A stretch of 64,000 nt of DNA from contig WIDE01000003.1 in the NCBI GenBank assembly GCA_015039315.1, forward strand, positions 62,001-126,000, given 5' to 3'. Both the position numbers and the translations under genes were made by a program. Under the pieces are notes generated by a model. The model was not told where the DNA came from and ran no database searches. It saw only the letters and a list, made by a program, of their open reading frames with translations. This DNA comes from Clavulina sp. PMI_390. Taxonomy: Eukaryota; Basidiomycota; Agaricomycetes; Cantharellales; Hydnaceae. Numbering within the stretch: position 1 is the stretch's first letter; every line of letters begins with the position of its first letter. Below, in pieces: positions 11,220-23,119 of the stretch.

Positions 11220-13239
11220 ATGAATTTCTACTTCGAGGCTGCGAGAGTTCTCGATAAAATCGAGGAGAAGAAGGGATCCATCAAAGGTATTCTCGCACAG
11301 GTGGATCTCTCTCAACGAAAACGAATGTCAGCTGCTGTTATCCGGACCCTCGAATGTGAGGAACTTGTTCCCTTGGGGCGTTCTCATCCGTGATCTAAAG
11401 TTGATGTAAAACTCTGTCCATTACACTGAACCAGACAAGCCAGCCCTCCTCGACATCATAAAAGCTTCTGACCTACTCAAGCATGAGAAGAAGATAATAT
11501 CGTCTCGTAACTTGGCACTCGTTCTCGTACACGACCTCCTATTCTCCAAAGGCATCGAGGCGGGCGATGGACCCATTAAGCAAGCCATCCTTCGACATAA
11601 GACGCGACTACATTCCGAGCTCGTGAAACTTAAAATCAAGAAGGGAGCGAAGAGTAACAAAGATCTTGCTCGACCTGAGCAGTCTGGGGCTGGTATGCTG
11701 ACTACATCCCTCTCATATAGCCAGGCGAATCCCCAAGCTCATCTCAACCTTTCATGTATAGCTTCCATTCCTCGATATGTGCGAGTCAACACAAACGTAG
11801 GCACCCTTGAGGATGCTAGGAAAGCTCTGACGCAAATGCGCAAGCTGAAAGAAGTCGAGTTTGGTCAAGAAATCGACGAGCCGTCAGTCCAGCATTTCCC
11901 CTATTACTCTCCAAAACGCTAAATATACTTTTACAGTGCTTCATTTTCTATGGACCCTCACGTCCCTGATCTCCTCGCCCTTCATCCATCAATAACCGTC
12001 CAATCCGATAACGAATACCGTTCGGGGCTTTTCATACTTCAAGATAAAGCTTCGTGCCTCCCTGCCACGGTGCTTAAACCACCTCGCAGCAAAAATGCGG
12101 TCGTCATCGACGCAACGGCTGCTCCAGGAAACAAGACCTCACACTTAAGTGCCCTGATGGGGAATGTTGGGACGGTACGAATGTTCCCTCGACCCCATTT
12201 CCTACTGATTTTCCACCTATATCAATCAAACTCACACGTACGCTCAGATTTTCGCCTTTGAACGTGATAAGAGGCGATTCAAAACGCTTGAGAAAATGCT
12301 AGAGAAGGCACGATGCCAAAACGTGCGACCAACATGTTGTGACTTTCTGGAGACAAAACCTGACGATTCTCAATTTCGGGAGGCTACACACATGTAAGCT
12401 AACCCTGCGTTATGAAGATGTCCAAATCGAACTTTCTGACGGCGGCTCCCAGACTGCTAGACCCCTCGTGTAGCGGCTCTGGAATCGTCAATCGGTTGGA
12501 TCATTTAGGGGAAACAGGTTCGTGACTTGTGGATGCTTAAGGGGAAAACCGTTGATATCTATTCGGTATTACCGACAGAAAATGACGAGGACGAATCCAC
12601 TAGTGACAGACTACAGAAACTAGGAGAGTTCCAGCTCTCAATGATTCGACATGCGATGAAATTCCCTAAGATGCAGAAAATCGTCTACTCGACTTGCAGG
12701 TCCGTGCCTTTCCTCCCCCGCGTCAATGCTATCACGGCCTCATAGTCAGCATTGTCCAACGTTTAGCATTCACGCTCAAGAGAACGAGCACGTTGTCCGA
12801 GCTGCCCTCAAATCTACGGAAGCAGATGGCTGGGTGCTAGCCCCACGTGCCCAGGTCCTTCCGGCATGGCCGAGGAGAGGGATTCCAGAAGAAATAGATG
12901 GTGATGCAGGTCTGTTATCTTTATCCTCGTCATCGGAGCTTGGTCTAATTAACAATATCAACCGCCGTAGTTGCAGCCGAGTCCCTCATCCGGACACAGC
13001 CCGGAGAGGACAGAACAAATGGGTTTTTTGTCGCTGCGTTTGTGCGCAGTTCGTTGCTGGGAGGTCCCCAGCCGTCAAAGCGGAAACACGAAGACGAGCC
13101 AGATGGAGACTCAAGTGAGGATGGAGATGAAGATGAAGATGAAGAGGCTAGGGAGCAATCCAAGACTAGCAAGAAAAAGAAAAAGAAGAAGAAGAAGAAG
13201 CGGAAGACATCTACCCCAGGTCCTCATTCTCACACTTAA
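11220..13239 (+). CDS. RCM1: 25S rRNA (cytosine-C5)-methyltransferase, Rcm1/NSUN5 family
   Basis: SAM-dependent m5C methyltransferase of the large-subunit rRNA, acting in the nucleolus. Exons: 11220-11355, 11435-11692, 11762-11882, 11937-12174, 12248-12393, 12453-12517, 12579-12699, 12767-12909 and 12971-13239, giving about 498 aa. It starts MNFYFEAARVLDKIEEKKGSI, as the family does. Family motifs in order are IPRYVRVNT, LQDKASCLPA, IDATAAPGNKTSHL (SAM binding), LLDPSCSGSG (motif IV Cys) and YSTCS (catalytic motif VI Cys), then NGFFVAAFVR near the end. The tail is acidic and then poly-Lys, fitting a nucleolar protein. The 69-nt intron at 11693-11761 is a multiple of three and has no in-frame stop, so its retention would add 23 residues; I prefer it spliced. 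The donor at 11883 is a weak GTCAGT. Confidence 0.92.
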
Positions 13240-13556
13240 CACACATTACGTCCCGTTAGGTCGGGTGGTGTAACTCATCTGATCTACGCTCCCTCGACCC
13301 AGAATTCCTCAAGCCCCGAGAATCCCTGAAAGAGAGCACTGTACACTAAAAGTAATAGCTCGCAGTTTGACACATGGGGAAATAATTCTTTGACGCATAT
13401 ATCACCATGACATCTGGATACACAAAGAAAAGATGACTTCATTGAGTTTACGCCTGATTGTACCGAGGAACCGATCACCAGGTTATTCATTCAGCCTCAC
13501 TTTGTTTCTTGTTTCCGGTTTCCGTAACTCACTCCCCAAGGCGCTGGCTTTCATAC
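13240..13556 (+). other. RCM1 to histidine kinase spacer
   Basis: A 317-nt spacer between two plus-strand genes, holding the RCM1 3' end and the kinase promoter. An upstream in-frame ATG at 13458 exists, but the later ATG at 13557 (MIKPVHDLSS) looks the better start. Nothing else is recognised. Confidence 0.4.
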
Positions 13557-16500
13557 ATGATAAAGCCAGTCCACGACCTTTCATCCTCTACCAACGACCC
13601 TGTATCTATTGAGACAAACGAACTCGTCGCTCGCTCACCTTCACCACTTTCGCCAAAACCACTGGATGGGCCTAGCGCACCCGCACACCACACTACAGCC
13701 GAATCGATGTCGTTTGGCGATTATTTGCGGCTTAGAAGACCATCTGGACATGAACCTGTTATCACCCAGCACGAGCCTCTAGAGGGTCTTGCTCATCACT
13801 CATTAGCTGGTCCTATAAGTTCTCCTGTAAGCAACCCTACCACAGCATTGTTCTTTCCTTAACCATTCGCCCCCCTAGACTACTTCCCTAATCTCCTCTC
13901 CGACCTCGTCATCTTTTGTGGAAGTTGATCACGATGACGGGAAGGCATTTCCACCTGTTGGCCATGTGGCCGACGGGCCGCCGGCTGCCATTGACGCGCA
14001 TCTCATGACCTTGCCATTGGCAGACAGCCCCCCAACGGTAACAGATTCCATGAGCGGGATCGTCTCCCACTTGCAAGAGCTCAGATTCCAGCTGCATTCA
14101 CCTGCTGTGAAACCCGACATAGAGAGCTTTGTTGCTCTCAAGGCTGCTATCAGACCAGAAGCCTCTGAGTCTCTCCATCTTTCGAATAGGAGCAATATCG
14201 AGACTCATTCTCCCCTTGATGGCCTGGCTATCTCCTCAAACTCATCCCAGACTTCGTTAACTTTTGAAGAGGGCTCAGACTCCATCTCACTCTGCACATC
14301 TGAATGCTCTTCAGACTACCCTTTCCCCACTGAATCTCAGTTTTCTCCATCAGAATCAGGCGACTCCAACTCTCCAATGCCCCCATTTCCAGACTCTGAG
14401 AGCGTCAAAACTCCCACAAGCCATCTTCCTCCAACCGATACATTCTCCACCCCTGCCGCGCAAGGAACCGATATTCAGGCACAATCTCGCCAACCTCCAC
14501 AAGAACAAGAAAGGCATTCTGTCCTGAAAGAACAGCAGCTATTTGAGGAGCTCGGATATCTCCCCCCTGCCAGACCTCCGAATGAAGCGCAGCGGCTCGC
14601 TGCATTGCATCGGTAAGCTTTTTTCTTGGACACTTCTGCTGCGCTGTCTAACCTTAAGCTCTATAGTTTTCACGTCCTGTACACCGATCCTGACCCCAAT
14701 TTTGATCGCGTGGCATTGCTAGCACGGAGCGTCTTCAATACCAAATGGGCTCTAATATCGCTTATCGATTCTGACAAGCAGCACGTACCTTCCATCCAGT
14801 TCAGTCCCAATTGTGAGCTAATGGATGTGGTTTCAGATTCTTGAAACATGATTCGGGCTTGTCCTGGTCTGTCGGTGACCGTTCTGCCTCATTCTGCGGC
14901 CACACCATCCTATCAGAGTAAGTTTGCAGTCCAACTTAGATCCCTTATCCCCGTGTTACGTAGGCCTCATATATTACACAGCCGACCTATGGTGGTGCTC
15001 AATGCCCATGAAGATTGGCGATTTGCGGGGAATGTGCGTAGCCAGTTCTTCTGTTCTGCACCGATTCACCCAAACTCACCCCCTGATGCTGATATTCTCG
15101 TATCAGCCCTTCGTTGTCAATGCTCCTGGGGATCCGGAAAACTGTGCTGATCTTAATATTGGGTTCTATGCTGGTGCTCCGCTACGAACGGACGGAGGCT
15201 TGAATCTCGGGACGTGCGTGAGCGTCGGCTTTGGGGATCTGCGTAGAAACTGAATTATGTCCTAATTGCAGGATTTGCGTAATCGATGACAACCCACGAG
15301 AACTATTTGGCCCAGAGGATGCCCAGATTCTAGAAGAGTTTGCAGTAAGTAAACACCCGAAATATCTTACTCAAGTCCTAAAAAACCATGTCACTGTAGA
15401 CAATCGTGGTTCGCGAATTAGAGCTTTGGAGGGACAGTGTTTTACTAGCAAGACGTGATCGTATTCAACTATCAGTACGTCATTCTGGTCAAAATCTCTC
15501 AACTCTCGTTTGGCTCCCCCTCACCCACTGCTCTGGCTTTCAAACATGCCCAGATGGAACATTTTAGCCGAGAATGTCTGGCTCTTGCCCCAGAGATTGA
15601 CATGTCCGTCGTATATCAACAAGCAGCCGACTTGATCACTGCAACACTTGGGCTAGACGGTTCTGTCATCATTGACCTATCGGGTTTCGCTGCCGCTCCC
15701 TCTGCGTTGGAGAGGCACGACGCGTCGATGATCACTTCCTCCAACAGAGGCCATTCTAGAGGCTTGGCCATAACAAGTTCTAGCTCTGGAAACCACCCTA
15801 AAATGGCTGTAGAACATGACCCCTCACATATGCTCGCTCCCGAGCAGCTACACTCGCCTGTAAATGCCCATTACCAGCACCCGCGCCCCCTCGATCCTTC
15901 CCAAACATCTGCCCCACTTTCCGTTCTGGCATATTCCATGCATGACAACACTCAACTTCGTCATGATAATGGCCTATCACCGTGGGATCGAGCTAACTTG
16001 ATCCATTTCCTAGCGGACCACCCGGATGGAACGAGCTTCCAGCACGAAGTCCCCGCGTACTTCAGATCTCTTACTCCAGAAAAACTTGAATCTGCGATGA
16101 GTGAGCGCCATTTTTTTTTTTTTTGGAATCTGTGGTGTGTCATGAGATCCTGACAAACGAGACACTTCAGTCGTGCCAGTCTTCAATGTGGACGGGCAAC
16201 CGTTCATCTTGTTGAGTGGCTTCGTGAGCGAAGGTTCCAAAGCGCTTCTCGAGGGTTATGAAATCCAATACCTAAGGGGTATAGGTACGCTTGAGCTTGT
16301 AATGAGCTTGTCTGTGAAGGGAACTAAACGATGGTGGACGGTTTTTCTTGCCTGTAATAGGCGTGATCATCCTCAGCGCTGCCCTGAAACGCAGGATAAG
16401 ACTAGCAGACGAAGCCAAGAGTCTCTTTATCTCCAAGTAAGTAAACTCATGACCTGTAACCCTTCCCACGGCGGCTCGGTTCCTAACAGGCGGTTCTAGT

Positions 16501-19167
16501 ATTTCGCACGAACTAAGGACACCTCTTCACGGAGTGAGTGTGGTGTTCTCGTTGTGAGCCCAATGACTGACGCTGTATTCAGATCTTGGCTGCCGCAGAG
16601 CTTCTCGGCGACTCAAAGCTGACACCTAACCAGCAAAGTTTTCTGCACACTGTCGAAGCGTGTGGGACTTCTCTCGTGGAGACGGTCAACCACGTACTCG
16701 ATTTCAGCAAGCTTGCAACTATGTCAAAAATGCCAGCAATGAAGCGCTCCTCGTACGTTTATTCTAGTCTGATATCACTCTAACGCATGATTAATTTGAG
16801 AGGTGCCATTACTCTCAGTGCCGACCTGCTCTCTCTTCTGGAGGACACGGTGGAAGGTGGTTGGATCGGGGCCCATGCTCGCTCAGTCTGGGGCACTGCT
16901 GATATTGGCTCAGCGTATTCACCCCCAAGTGCACAAACGGGGACAGACGCTCAAAATAGCGTCCGGCAAGCTCAGAAGATGTTGAATGTGGAAACCGTTT
17001 TGGATATTGGATATAGAGCCCAGGTAGGACATTTTCAATGCTTTCTCTGTGATGAATTGGCAGAGCAGTTGTTCATACACGACTGCCATTCAAAAGGGCT
17101 GGTTATTCCGGTGTGAAAAGGGAGGAATACGCCGGGTGTTGATGAACCTGATGGGAAACAGCCTAAAGTTTACAGACGTGAGCACGACGAAAACTGTGAT
17201 CATTAAGTCTGACTTGAAGACTAACATGGGGTTCTCAAAGGCTGGTTTTGTTCACATCAAGCTCACAGAGCTCCCAATGGTCACGATGGGGGGCGAATCT
17301 GGCACTCAGCGACTCCAGCTGGCCGTCGTGGACTCTGGCAAGGTGAATATTTCTCATTGATTTCGCTTGCAATCCTCGACAGTCATCCCTCTCATCATCA
17401 ATTTCCAGGGAATGAGCAAAGATTTCCTTCAGGTTGGTTTCTGCCATTATTTTATGGAAACTTGATAATAACAGACGCTCCCCTGATTAGAACCAATTGT
17501 TCCAACCCTTCTCGCAAGAGAACCCTTCCCATGCCGGTACTGGCCTTGGGCTTGCCATCGTTAATAGCATCGTCAAGTCTGAAGGACTGAATGGTAAGGT
17601 TGAAGTATTCAGTACTGAAGGGGCAGGAACAGAGATTCGTATGACGTTCGAAGTTGAGCCAGTGTCACAAAGAAGCTCTTCTCGTCGCGGCTCAGGTCAG
17701 GACCCGATATATCAAGGACATCTTCAAGGTGCAAGGATCTGGATGGCCGGTTTCGACGACAACCACAAGGGCCAAAAGTTGTTGCACGACGTTCTGAGTG
17801 GCTATATCACCACTTGGTGGAGTGCGCAAGTTTCCCTGGATCGCAACGACGCCAATGTGGTTATAATCAACGATCAGCAAGATGTTCTGATGGATCTCAT
17901 CCAGGTCGAGGACGTCGGGCAGCCAATTATATTCCTCACGGCTGATCGCGGAAGCCCCCAAATTTCTGCGCTAATTTACGCGTATGAGCAACTCGGGGGG
18001 CGGTGCTACATGGCCTACAAGCCTTGTCGACCGACTAGTCTTTACTCGACCCTGCAAAAAGCCTTATTCACCCCTCGGATTCCACCTGAATCACAGATCC
18101 TTCGAAGACGCTCTGGTTCCCTGCTCACATCATCGCTCATCGAGACCCTCGCTCCTCGCCCGCCGCCCATAATACGGCGACAAACCGAAGCAAAGGTTTC
18201 TCTCCATCCTCGGGCCTCAATCGACTTCGGCGACGTGCGCTCTCAGCTTCCGCCGCGGAGCAGATCTGAGACAACGATCGTGCCATTCCCTTCGGCGTCA
18301 TCCTCTTCATGGCGTCCATCAATGGGGCGCAGTCTGACTGATCAACCCGCGAGTCCTTCACGCTGGTCGTCTTTGCGGCACATACGTTCGTCCAGCATCT
18401 CGGGAGAACCCTTGAAACCACGCTTGAAGAGACGACCCAATCTACGGAGCTCGCAGCATTTCAGAGTCCTTGTAGTGGAGGATAACCATGTTAACCGGGC
18501 TTTGCTCATTCAGTGGCTGAAGAAAAAGGTAAGTGAAATATTGTGCGCGGAGCTCTGGATGAAAGCCTGACTGGTTTGGTAGGGTTACGCTTACGAGGAG
18601 GCTGTGGATGGGCAACAGGCTGCGGATATTGTCAAAGATCGGCCACCAGGTCACTTTGAGTTCGTCCACCCTGAAAGCCGACTATTCTTGGCGAAATGCT
18701 GACACTTTCGCCTTATAGGATCATTCTAATGGACATATCAATGCCAGTGTTGGATGGTGAGCTTTGCTTGTCTAAGGGTGTTTCTTCCTTGGCATTAGAT
18801 GCTAACCGCAGCATCCTCAGGCATCGGCGCTACGAAGCTCATCCGCCAAATTGAGTCCAGCAGAGCAAAGCAAGAGAGCGAGGATTGGTTTGATGCTGAA
18901 GATGACTCTGAGTCCTGGCCAGTACAAGATCGCGCCAAAATCTTCGCCGTATCTGGGCTCGCCACTAAAGAGGACAAGGTCCGCGCTTTCGTTGCTGGAA
19001 TGGACGGATAGTAAGTTTTAGCGCCCTTGAATTCTGATAGTGATCTGTATAAACCACTGACGCGTCTGCTTATGTATAGCCTCGTGAAGCCAGTATCATT
19101 CAAAGCTCTTGCTGACCTATTCTCACGGCTCACTTCAGCCCATGGGTCGGGCAACACGTCCGCCTGA
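13557..19167 (+). CDS. Hybrid sensor histidine kinase with GAF domain(s) and one receiver domain
   Basis: Cytosolic two-component phosphorelay kinase without membrane segments. I model 21 exons from 13557 to 19167, about 1,467 aa. The N-terminal ~330 residues are Ser/Pro-rich disorder. A GAF domain follows (FDRVALLARSVF, SASFCGHTIL, DWRFAGN, LNLGTICVIDDNPREL), then a second GAF-like region starting MEHFSRECLALAPEID. The H-box is ISHELRTPLHG (16500-16533), the N-box VLMNLMGNSLKFT, the G1 box DSGKGMS, the F-box LFQPFSQ and the G2 box GTGLGLAIV. The receiver has VLVVEDNHVNR, the phospho-acceptor in LMDISMPVLDG and the lysine in LVKPVSF, with an acidic insert (DWFDAEDDSESW). Intron 14781-14836 must be GC-AG to keep phase. 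The signal sensed is unknown; output would pass to an HPt protein. Confidence 0.94.
14781..14836 (+). other. GC-AG intron in the histidine kinase gene
   Basis: Splicing AAGCA/GCACGT to TTTCAG/A gives SDKQFLKHDSGL, which lines up without gap to the usual GAF sequence SDxQxxKxxxGL. The nearby GT donor (CAC/GTACCT) would put the next exon in a frame with an immediate TGA. A CTAAT branch-point-like site lies about 15 nt before the acceptor. Confidence 0.8.
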
Positions 19168-19700
19168 TTGCTCACTCGCTGTGTACATCCAAACTTAAGG
19201 GTTGTATAGACTGAAGTGGAGACTGATTCACGACTTAATGCTTTAACTCATATCTTATCACATATATCTGGCACAATATGTTTATTTTGACCTTGGTCTC
19301 ATTTTCTCCAGTATCTCTTCCAATATTCCATGTTGTATTTTCCATACTCGGAGGATCACACATCTAGGATATGTATCTCACATGATATACCTGATCTCAA
19401 TACGTGAATTTAGACCTTTGGCCACTTACAGGTTTATTGAAGGTCCCTGGCATCGGTGATTGATTTTTGCAGACTATGTTAAGCGCCTAGTCAAGCTGGT
19501 TCAAACAAACACGCTTCCACCGCCGCGCCGTCGTTGGACGCGCATTAACGCGCCCCTGTGCGATCGGGAGAGTCTGAAGCCCTTTATTTCCAGTTGTTTC
19601 TCTTTATTCGGCTTTCGGTGCGCGTCGATCTTGCTCCTCCGTCGTAAATGTTGAGGACTGACACTCCCTAACACCCAGCGCGAGCCCAGCGCTCCTCGTC
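19168..19700 (+). other. Spacer before the Axl2-like gene
   Basis: About 530 nt, AT-rich in its first half, holding the kinase 3' UTR and then the promoter and 5' UTR of the next gene. No gene is seen. Confidence 0.4.
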
Positions 19701-22346
19701 ATGAAGACTTTCTTTGTCGCACCAGTACTCGTATCACTCTCATTCGCTTATGCGCTCGCTCAAAATATCTCGAACACCACAAAAGGGACTTTCACACTCA
19801 ATCGTTCTGTGTCCACTCAGTTCTATCCAACGAACCCTGCGATCGCGACTCTTATTGTGTCCAACAACTCCTTCCTGCCTCAAGGGCTATGGCAGCCTCC
19901 GGAGTGGTCCTTCAGCATAGGATTTGAATGGAATACGTTCCTCTTGAACGACGGGATGGACAACATTCACTACAAAGGCACACTGGCTGATGGATCGAAG
20001 CTACCTGATTGGATCACATTCAATAAGAACGATATTACATTCCAGGGCTCCCCTCCCGTTTTGAAGGCTTATCGTACCTATGAAATCGCTTTACGAGCCT
20101 GCAATGATCATGGCCTGGAGCTTGGCCATGAATTATTCAACTTTACAATTGCCACCCGCGACCTTTCCGTCAATTCTACGACTATTTCTCCCTTGAACCT
20201 CGTGGCAGGTTCTCCGTTTTCCCTCTCGCTCGGCGACCTGCTTCTCCCTTATCTTCAAATCGATGGGGAGCCGGCATTGGCGAAGGACGTCAGTTCTCTG
20301 AACTTTAGCGTACCGGTTTCGTCACCTTCATGGGTATCTTGCGCTGGAGGCAAACTGGTAGGGACGGCGCCGGTGACTTCGTCTGGCTCTTTAACTGTAA
20401 CCGTTCATGATGGCTTATCCGGGGCAGGGAACCTTGCTGGACTCGCAGTTACGCTCCCTATCGAGCTATCCGCACCATATTTCTCGACTACCAACCTTCC
20501 ACCTCAGTTCATTAGCACTGGTCAGAGTCTTCGATTTTCTCTCGCTCCATATCTCAACAATATCACTAGCGCCAGTGATGTTGTTTTCAACGTTACCTAC
20601 CAACCCAAGACTACCGAATGGCTTACCTTTGACGTATCTCCTCCCATTCTTCATGGCACCGTTCCAAATACTCCTCCTTCAGATCATGTGAACGTCACGT
20701 TCAAGGCTTGGGATAGGAAGACTAATATGACGTCGTCGACTTCGTTGCTGCTATCAATTGACACGGTATCCACCAGCTCCGATCATACACCATCCTCTAC
20801 TGGCAGCTCCGGATTATCGAGTCACTCAAAAATTATCATTGGCGCTATAGTTGGGATCTTGGGCGGCTTTATCCTCATGTGTTGTGCACTGGCGTTGGTT
20901 CGTCACTCAGTGGGCCAAAAGGCGGAAGACGCGAAGGTTAGGAGTGGACGGCGGGCGAGCAGTAGCCCCAAGGAGTATGTCATTGACCAGCTTGCAAGCC
21001 CTTATCATGATCACGAGAAGTATGAGCAGGCCAGGGCCTTCGTTCCACCTGATTTGGAGTCCCACAGTGGCAGCGTAGGTACCGGCGACATTCTCAACGC
21101 AGTTCCTCATGAGCCTGCAGCTGCCCACACGGCTACATCCCCACATGGATCTTCCGCCCGCATGACTAAACGTGACTTCTTCAAGCCCGCTCTTTATCAT
21201 CCCGCTCGTTTCCTCCGCCCCCAAGCTACCAGTGATGAGGCAACCCGAAAGGTGTCTGGATCATCTGTCCGCGACATGGTCCAACGAACTCTTAGCGCGT
21301 TCAGGAAGCCTCGCGATCGGCCAGAGATCTCCAAGCCTTTTCCTTATACTGGCCATTCTACCTCGTCTGAACGTCTCGCGACTGCTGGTTCAAGCCCTGT
21401 GATAGCTGGCGGCGCCGCAGCGACAGTCCCTTCTGGTTCAGGCCGTTCGCTCGCGAAGGACGCTCCTCCTGTCCCATCGCGTACCGTGCATAGCTTTGGT
21501 GCCGCTTATAGCAGTCGTAGTCAGGGCGGGGCATCAGCTGGTGGAGGTAGCGCCGCGGACGTAGCCGCCGCGTTCGCGAGCTTGCAGGATCTGGTCATGG
21601 AATCGGAGGGCTCACTGGAGGGTGGTATTTCGAACGACGGTCATATGGTAACTGGGCTTGTGGATGATCACTCTCATCGCTGGGTTCGGCGCGAGGGTTC
21701 ACACACGCCTGGCGCTGGAAGGAGCCGCGAAGGCACGCCGGATGTATACGGGACTGGGCGAGGCTATGGGCACATCCAAGCCCCCACCAAAGCTGCTACT
21801 CGAGCTGGCACTCCAGGTCCTGCAATGACAACGATGGGGACTGCGACGCTGGCTGCTGGGAAGCCCCTTCCTGCTGACCCTAGTCGCGAGGAGCTTGATG
21901 AAGGTGTTGTGCAGCTCGCATATTCGGTAAATGTCAAGGACCGCACAAGCGAGCCCAAGCTTCGTCGTTACAGTTCTTTGAATGGTGCACTCGAGGATCC
22001 CAACCGCTTCACGGCGCACACTTTCCAGTCATCGTATACGGTTGACCCTCATACAAGCTTCGCCACATCTGGTGGAACTGGTTCTGGCACAGGCGGGTCG
22101 AGTGGAAGTGGAAGCGCCCTCCCTCCTCAATCCAACTCTTCTGGTATTGGGATGGGTCGCCCTGCGGTGGTAATGCGCGACAACGCTGAGCGTAAGCCTG
22201 TGTATGCGGCTGGGTCCGCGGTGCGCCAGGTGTCTAACCGCGTCGAGATGGGTAATGCGACAGTGAAGAACTCGGCTGGGGCTAAATCCTCGCATGCACT
22301 TCCTCAAGCGGCGAGCGGCGGGAAGGATCAGGGCTGGGTCTACTGA
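19701..22346 (+). CDS. Axl2-like single-pass membrane protein with cadherin-like domains
   Basis: An 881-residue single-exon gene. It has a signal peptide (residues 1-21, ending ALAQ) and an N-glycosylation-rich extracellular part. That part has repeated cadherin/dystroglycan-like folds: LPDWITFNKNDITFQGSPP is the classic CADG-type signature, echoed by PSWVSCAGGKLVGTAP and TTEWLTFDVSPPILHGTVP. One membrane segment lies near residues 376-400 (KIIIGAIVGILGGFILMCC). The cytoplasmic tail is long, Ser/Gly-rich and disordered. This matches the layout of yeast Axl2, a cortical landmark for bud-site selection and septin/polarity control. In a filamentous basidiomycete the role is probably in hyphal polarity or septation. 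The lack of introns is unusual here. Confidence 0.78.
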   Translation: MKTFFVAPVLVSLSFAYALAQNISNTTKGTFTLNRSVSTQFYPTNPAIATLIVSNNSFLPQGLWQPPEWSFSIGFEWNTFLLNDGMDNIHYKGTLADGSKLPDWITFNKNDITFQGSPPVLKAYRTYEIALRACNDHGLELGHELFNFTIATRDLSVNSTTISPLNLVAGSPFSLSLGDLLLPYLQIDGEPALAKDVSSLNFSVPVSSPSWVSCAGGKLVGTAPVTSSGSLTVTVHDGLSGAGNLAGLAVTLPIELSAPYFSTTNLPPQFISTGQSLRFSLAPYLNNITSASDVVFNVTYQPKTTEWLTFDVSPPILHGTVPNTPPSDHVNVTFKAWDRKTNMTSSTSLLLSIDTVSTSSDHTPSSTGSSGLSSHSKIIIGAIVGILGGFILMCCALALVRHSVGQKAEDAKVRSGRRASSSPKEYVIDQLASPYHDHEKYEQARAFVPPDLESHSGSVGTGDILNAVPHEPAAAHTATSPHGSSARMTKRDFFKPALYHPARFLRPQATSDEATRKVSGSSVRDMVQRTLSAFRKPRDRPEISKPFPYTGHSTSSERLATAGSSPVIAGGAAATVPSGSGRSLAKDAPPVPSRTVHSFGAAYSSRSQGGASAGGGSAADVAAAFASLQDLVMESEGSLEGGISNDGHMVTGLVDDHSHRWVRREGSHTPGAGRSREGTPDVYGTGRGYGHIQAPTKAATRAGTPGPAMTTMGTATLAAGKPLPADPSREELDEGVVQLAYSVNVKDRTSEPKLRRYSSLNGALEDPNRFTAHTFQSSYTVDPHTSFATSGGTGSGTGGSSGSGSALPPQSNSSGIGMGRPAVVMRDNAERKPVYAAGSAVRQVSNRVEMGNATVKNSAGAKSSHALPQAASGGKDQGWVY

Positions 22347-23119
22347 TCGGCACGCCTTTGTGTTGGTGTTCGGGACAGGGCAGGACTGGACGGGTCCGTC
22401 CCCATTTCACTTGAAGTGTTTTTCCTTTCGTTTTTTTCTTCATGAATCGCGGGCCAGGAAGCTCAGATCATGCCCTCTCTATCGCTCCTCTCTCTCCAAA
22501 AAAGGTGGCCTTCATAGTCGCCATTGTCGCTCGTTGCGCTACTCCAGACTAACATTTCAATATACGCAGCCCGCTTTGTCGTTTTCCTATTCGCTTTGTT
22601 TTTTCTTTTTCTTGTTCAGCTTTCTCCCTTTAGCGTAGCACCATATGAGCAGCTTTCCATCTCCGAACCTCATTTACACCTCAAAACGATTGACGCCATA
22701 TAGTTCGAACACTTGAAGCAAGCAGACTTCTCGTCAGCTATTTTTCTCTTCACTATTACTTTACACTTTCCGGACGTTTTCTTGCGCCTGTCTCCCGTGT
22801 ACAATACCATGAACCTTCAACGATTCTCAATTTTGGTGTTCAAAAGGCCTCGTTTTCTCCGTTGGACCCTGCCAAGTGCGGTTAATTTCATCATCATCAG
22901 GGTTACAACAAGTAAGCGCCGTCCGCAAAAGGAAAGGGCCAGATCAGCTTGGCTCTGCCCTGGTAACCAAACAAGGCCATCATCGTCCCTCCCTCCTTCT
23001 CCCTCTCGTGTTTTGGCCGTCGGACGTTGTTTCCTATCACTCTCTCTTGAATCACTAATCTAGCTATCGCAGCTGCTCCTCTCCTTAACACCCGACTCCC
23101 CCCCTCCCAACAACCAACG
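22347..23119 (+). other. Spacer with 5' region of the expansin-like gene
   Basis: A 773-nt spacer, pyrimidine-rich towards the downstream ATG (CT tracts at 22985-23110), as is common in front of well-expressed fungal genes. No coding feature is supported. Confidence 0.45.
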
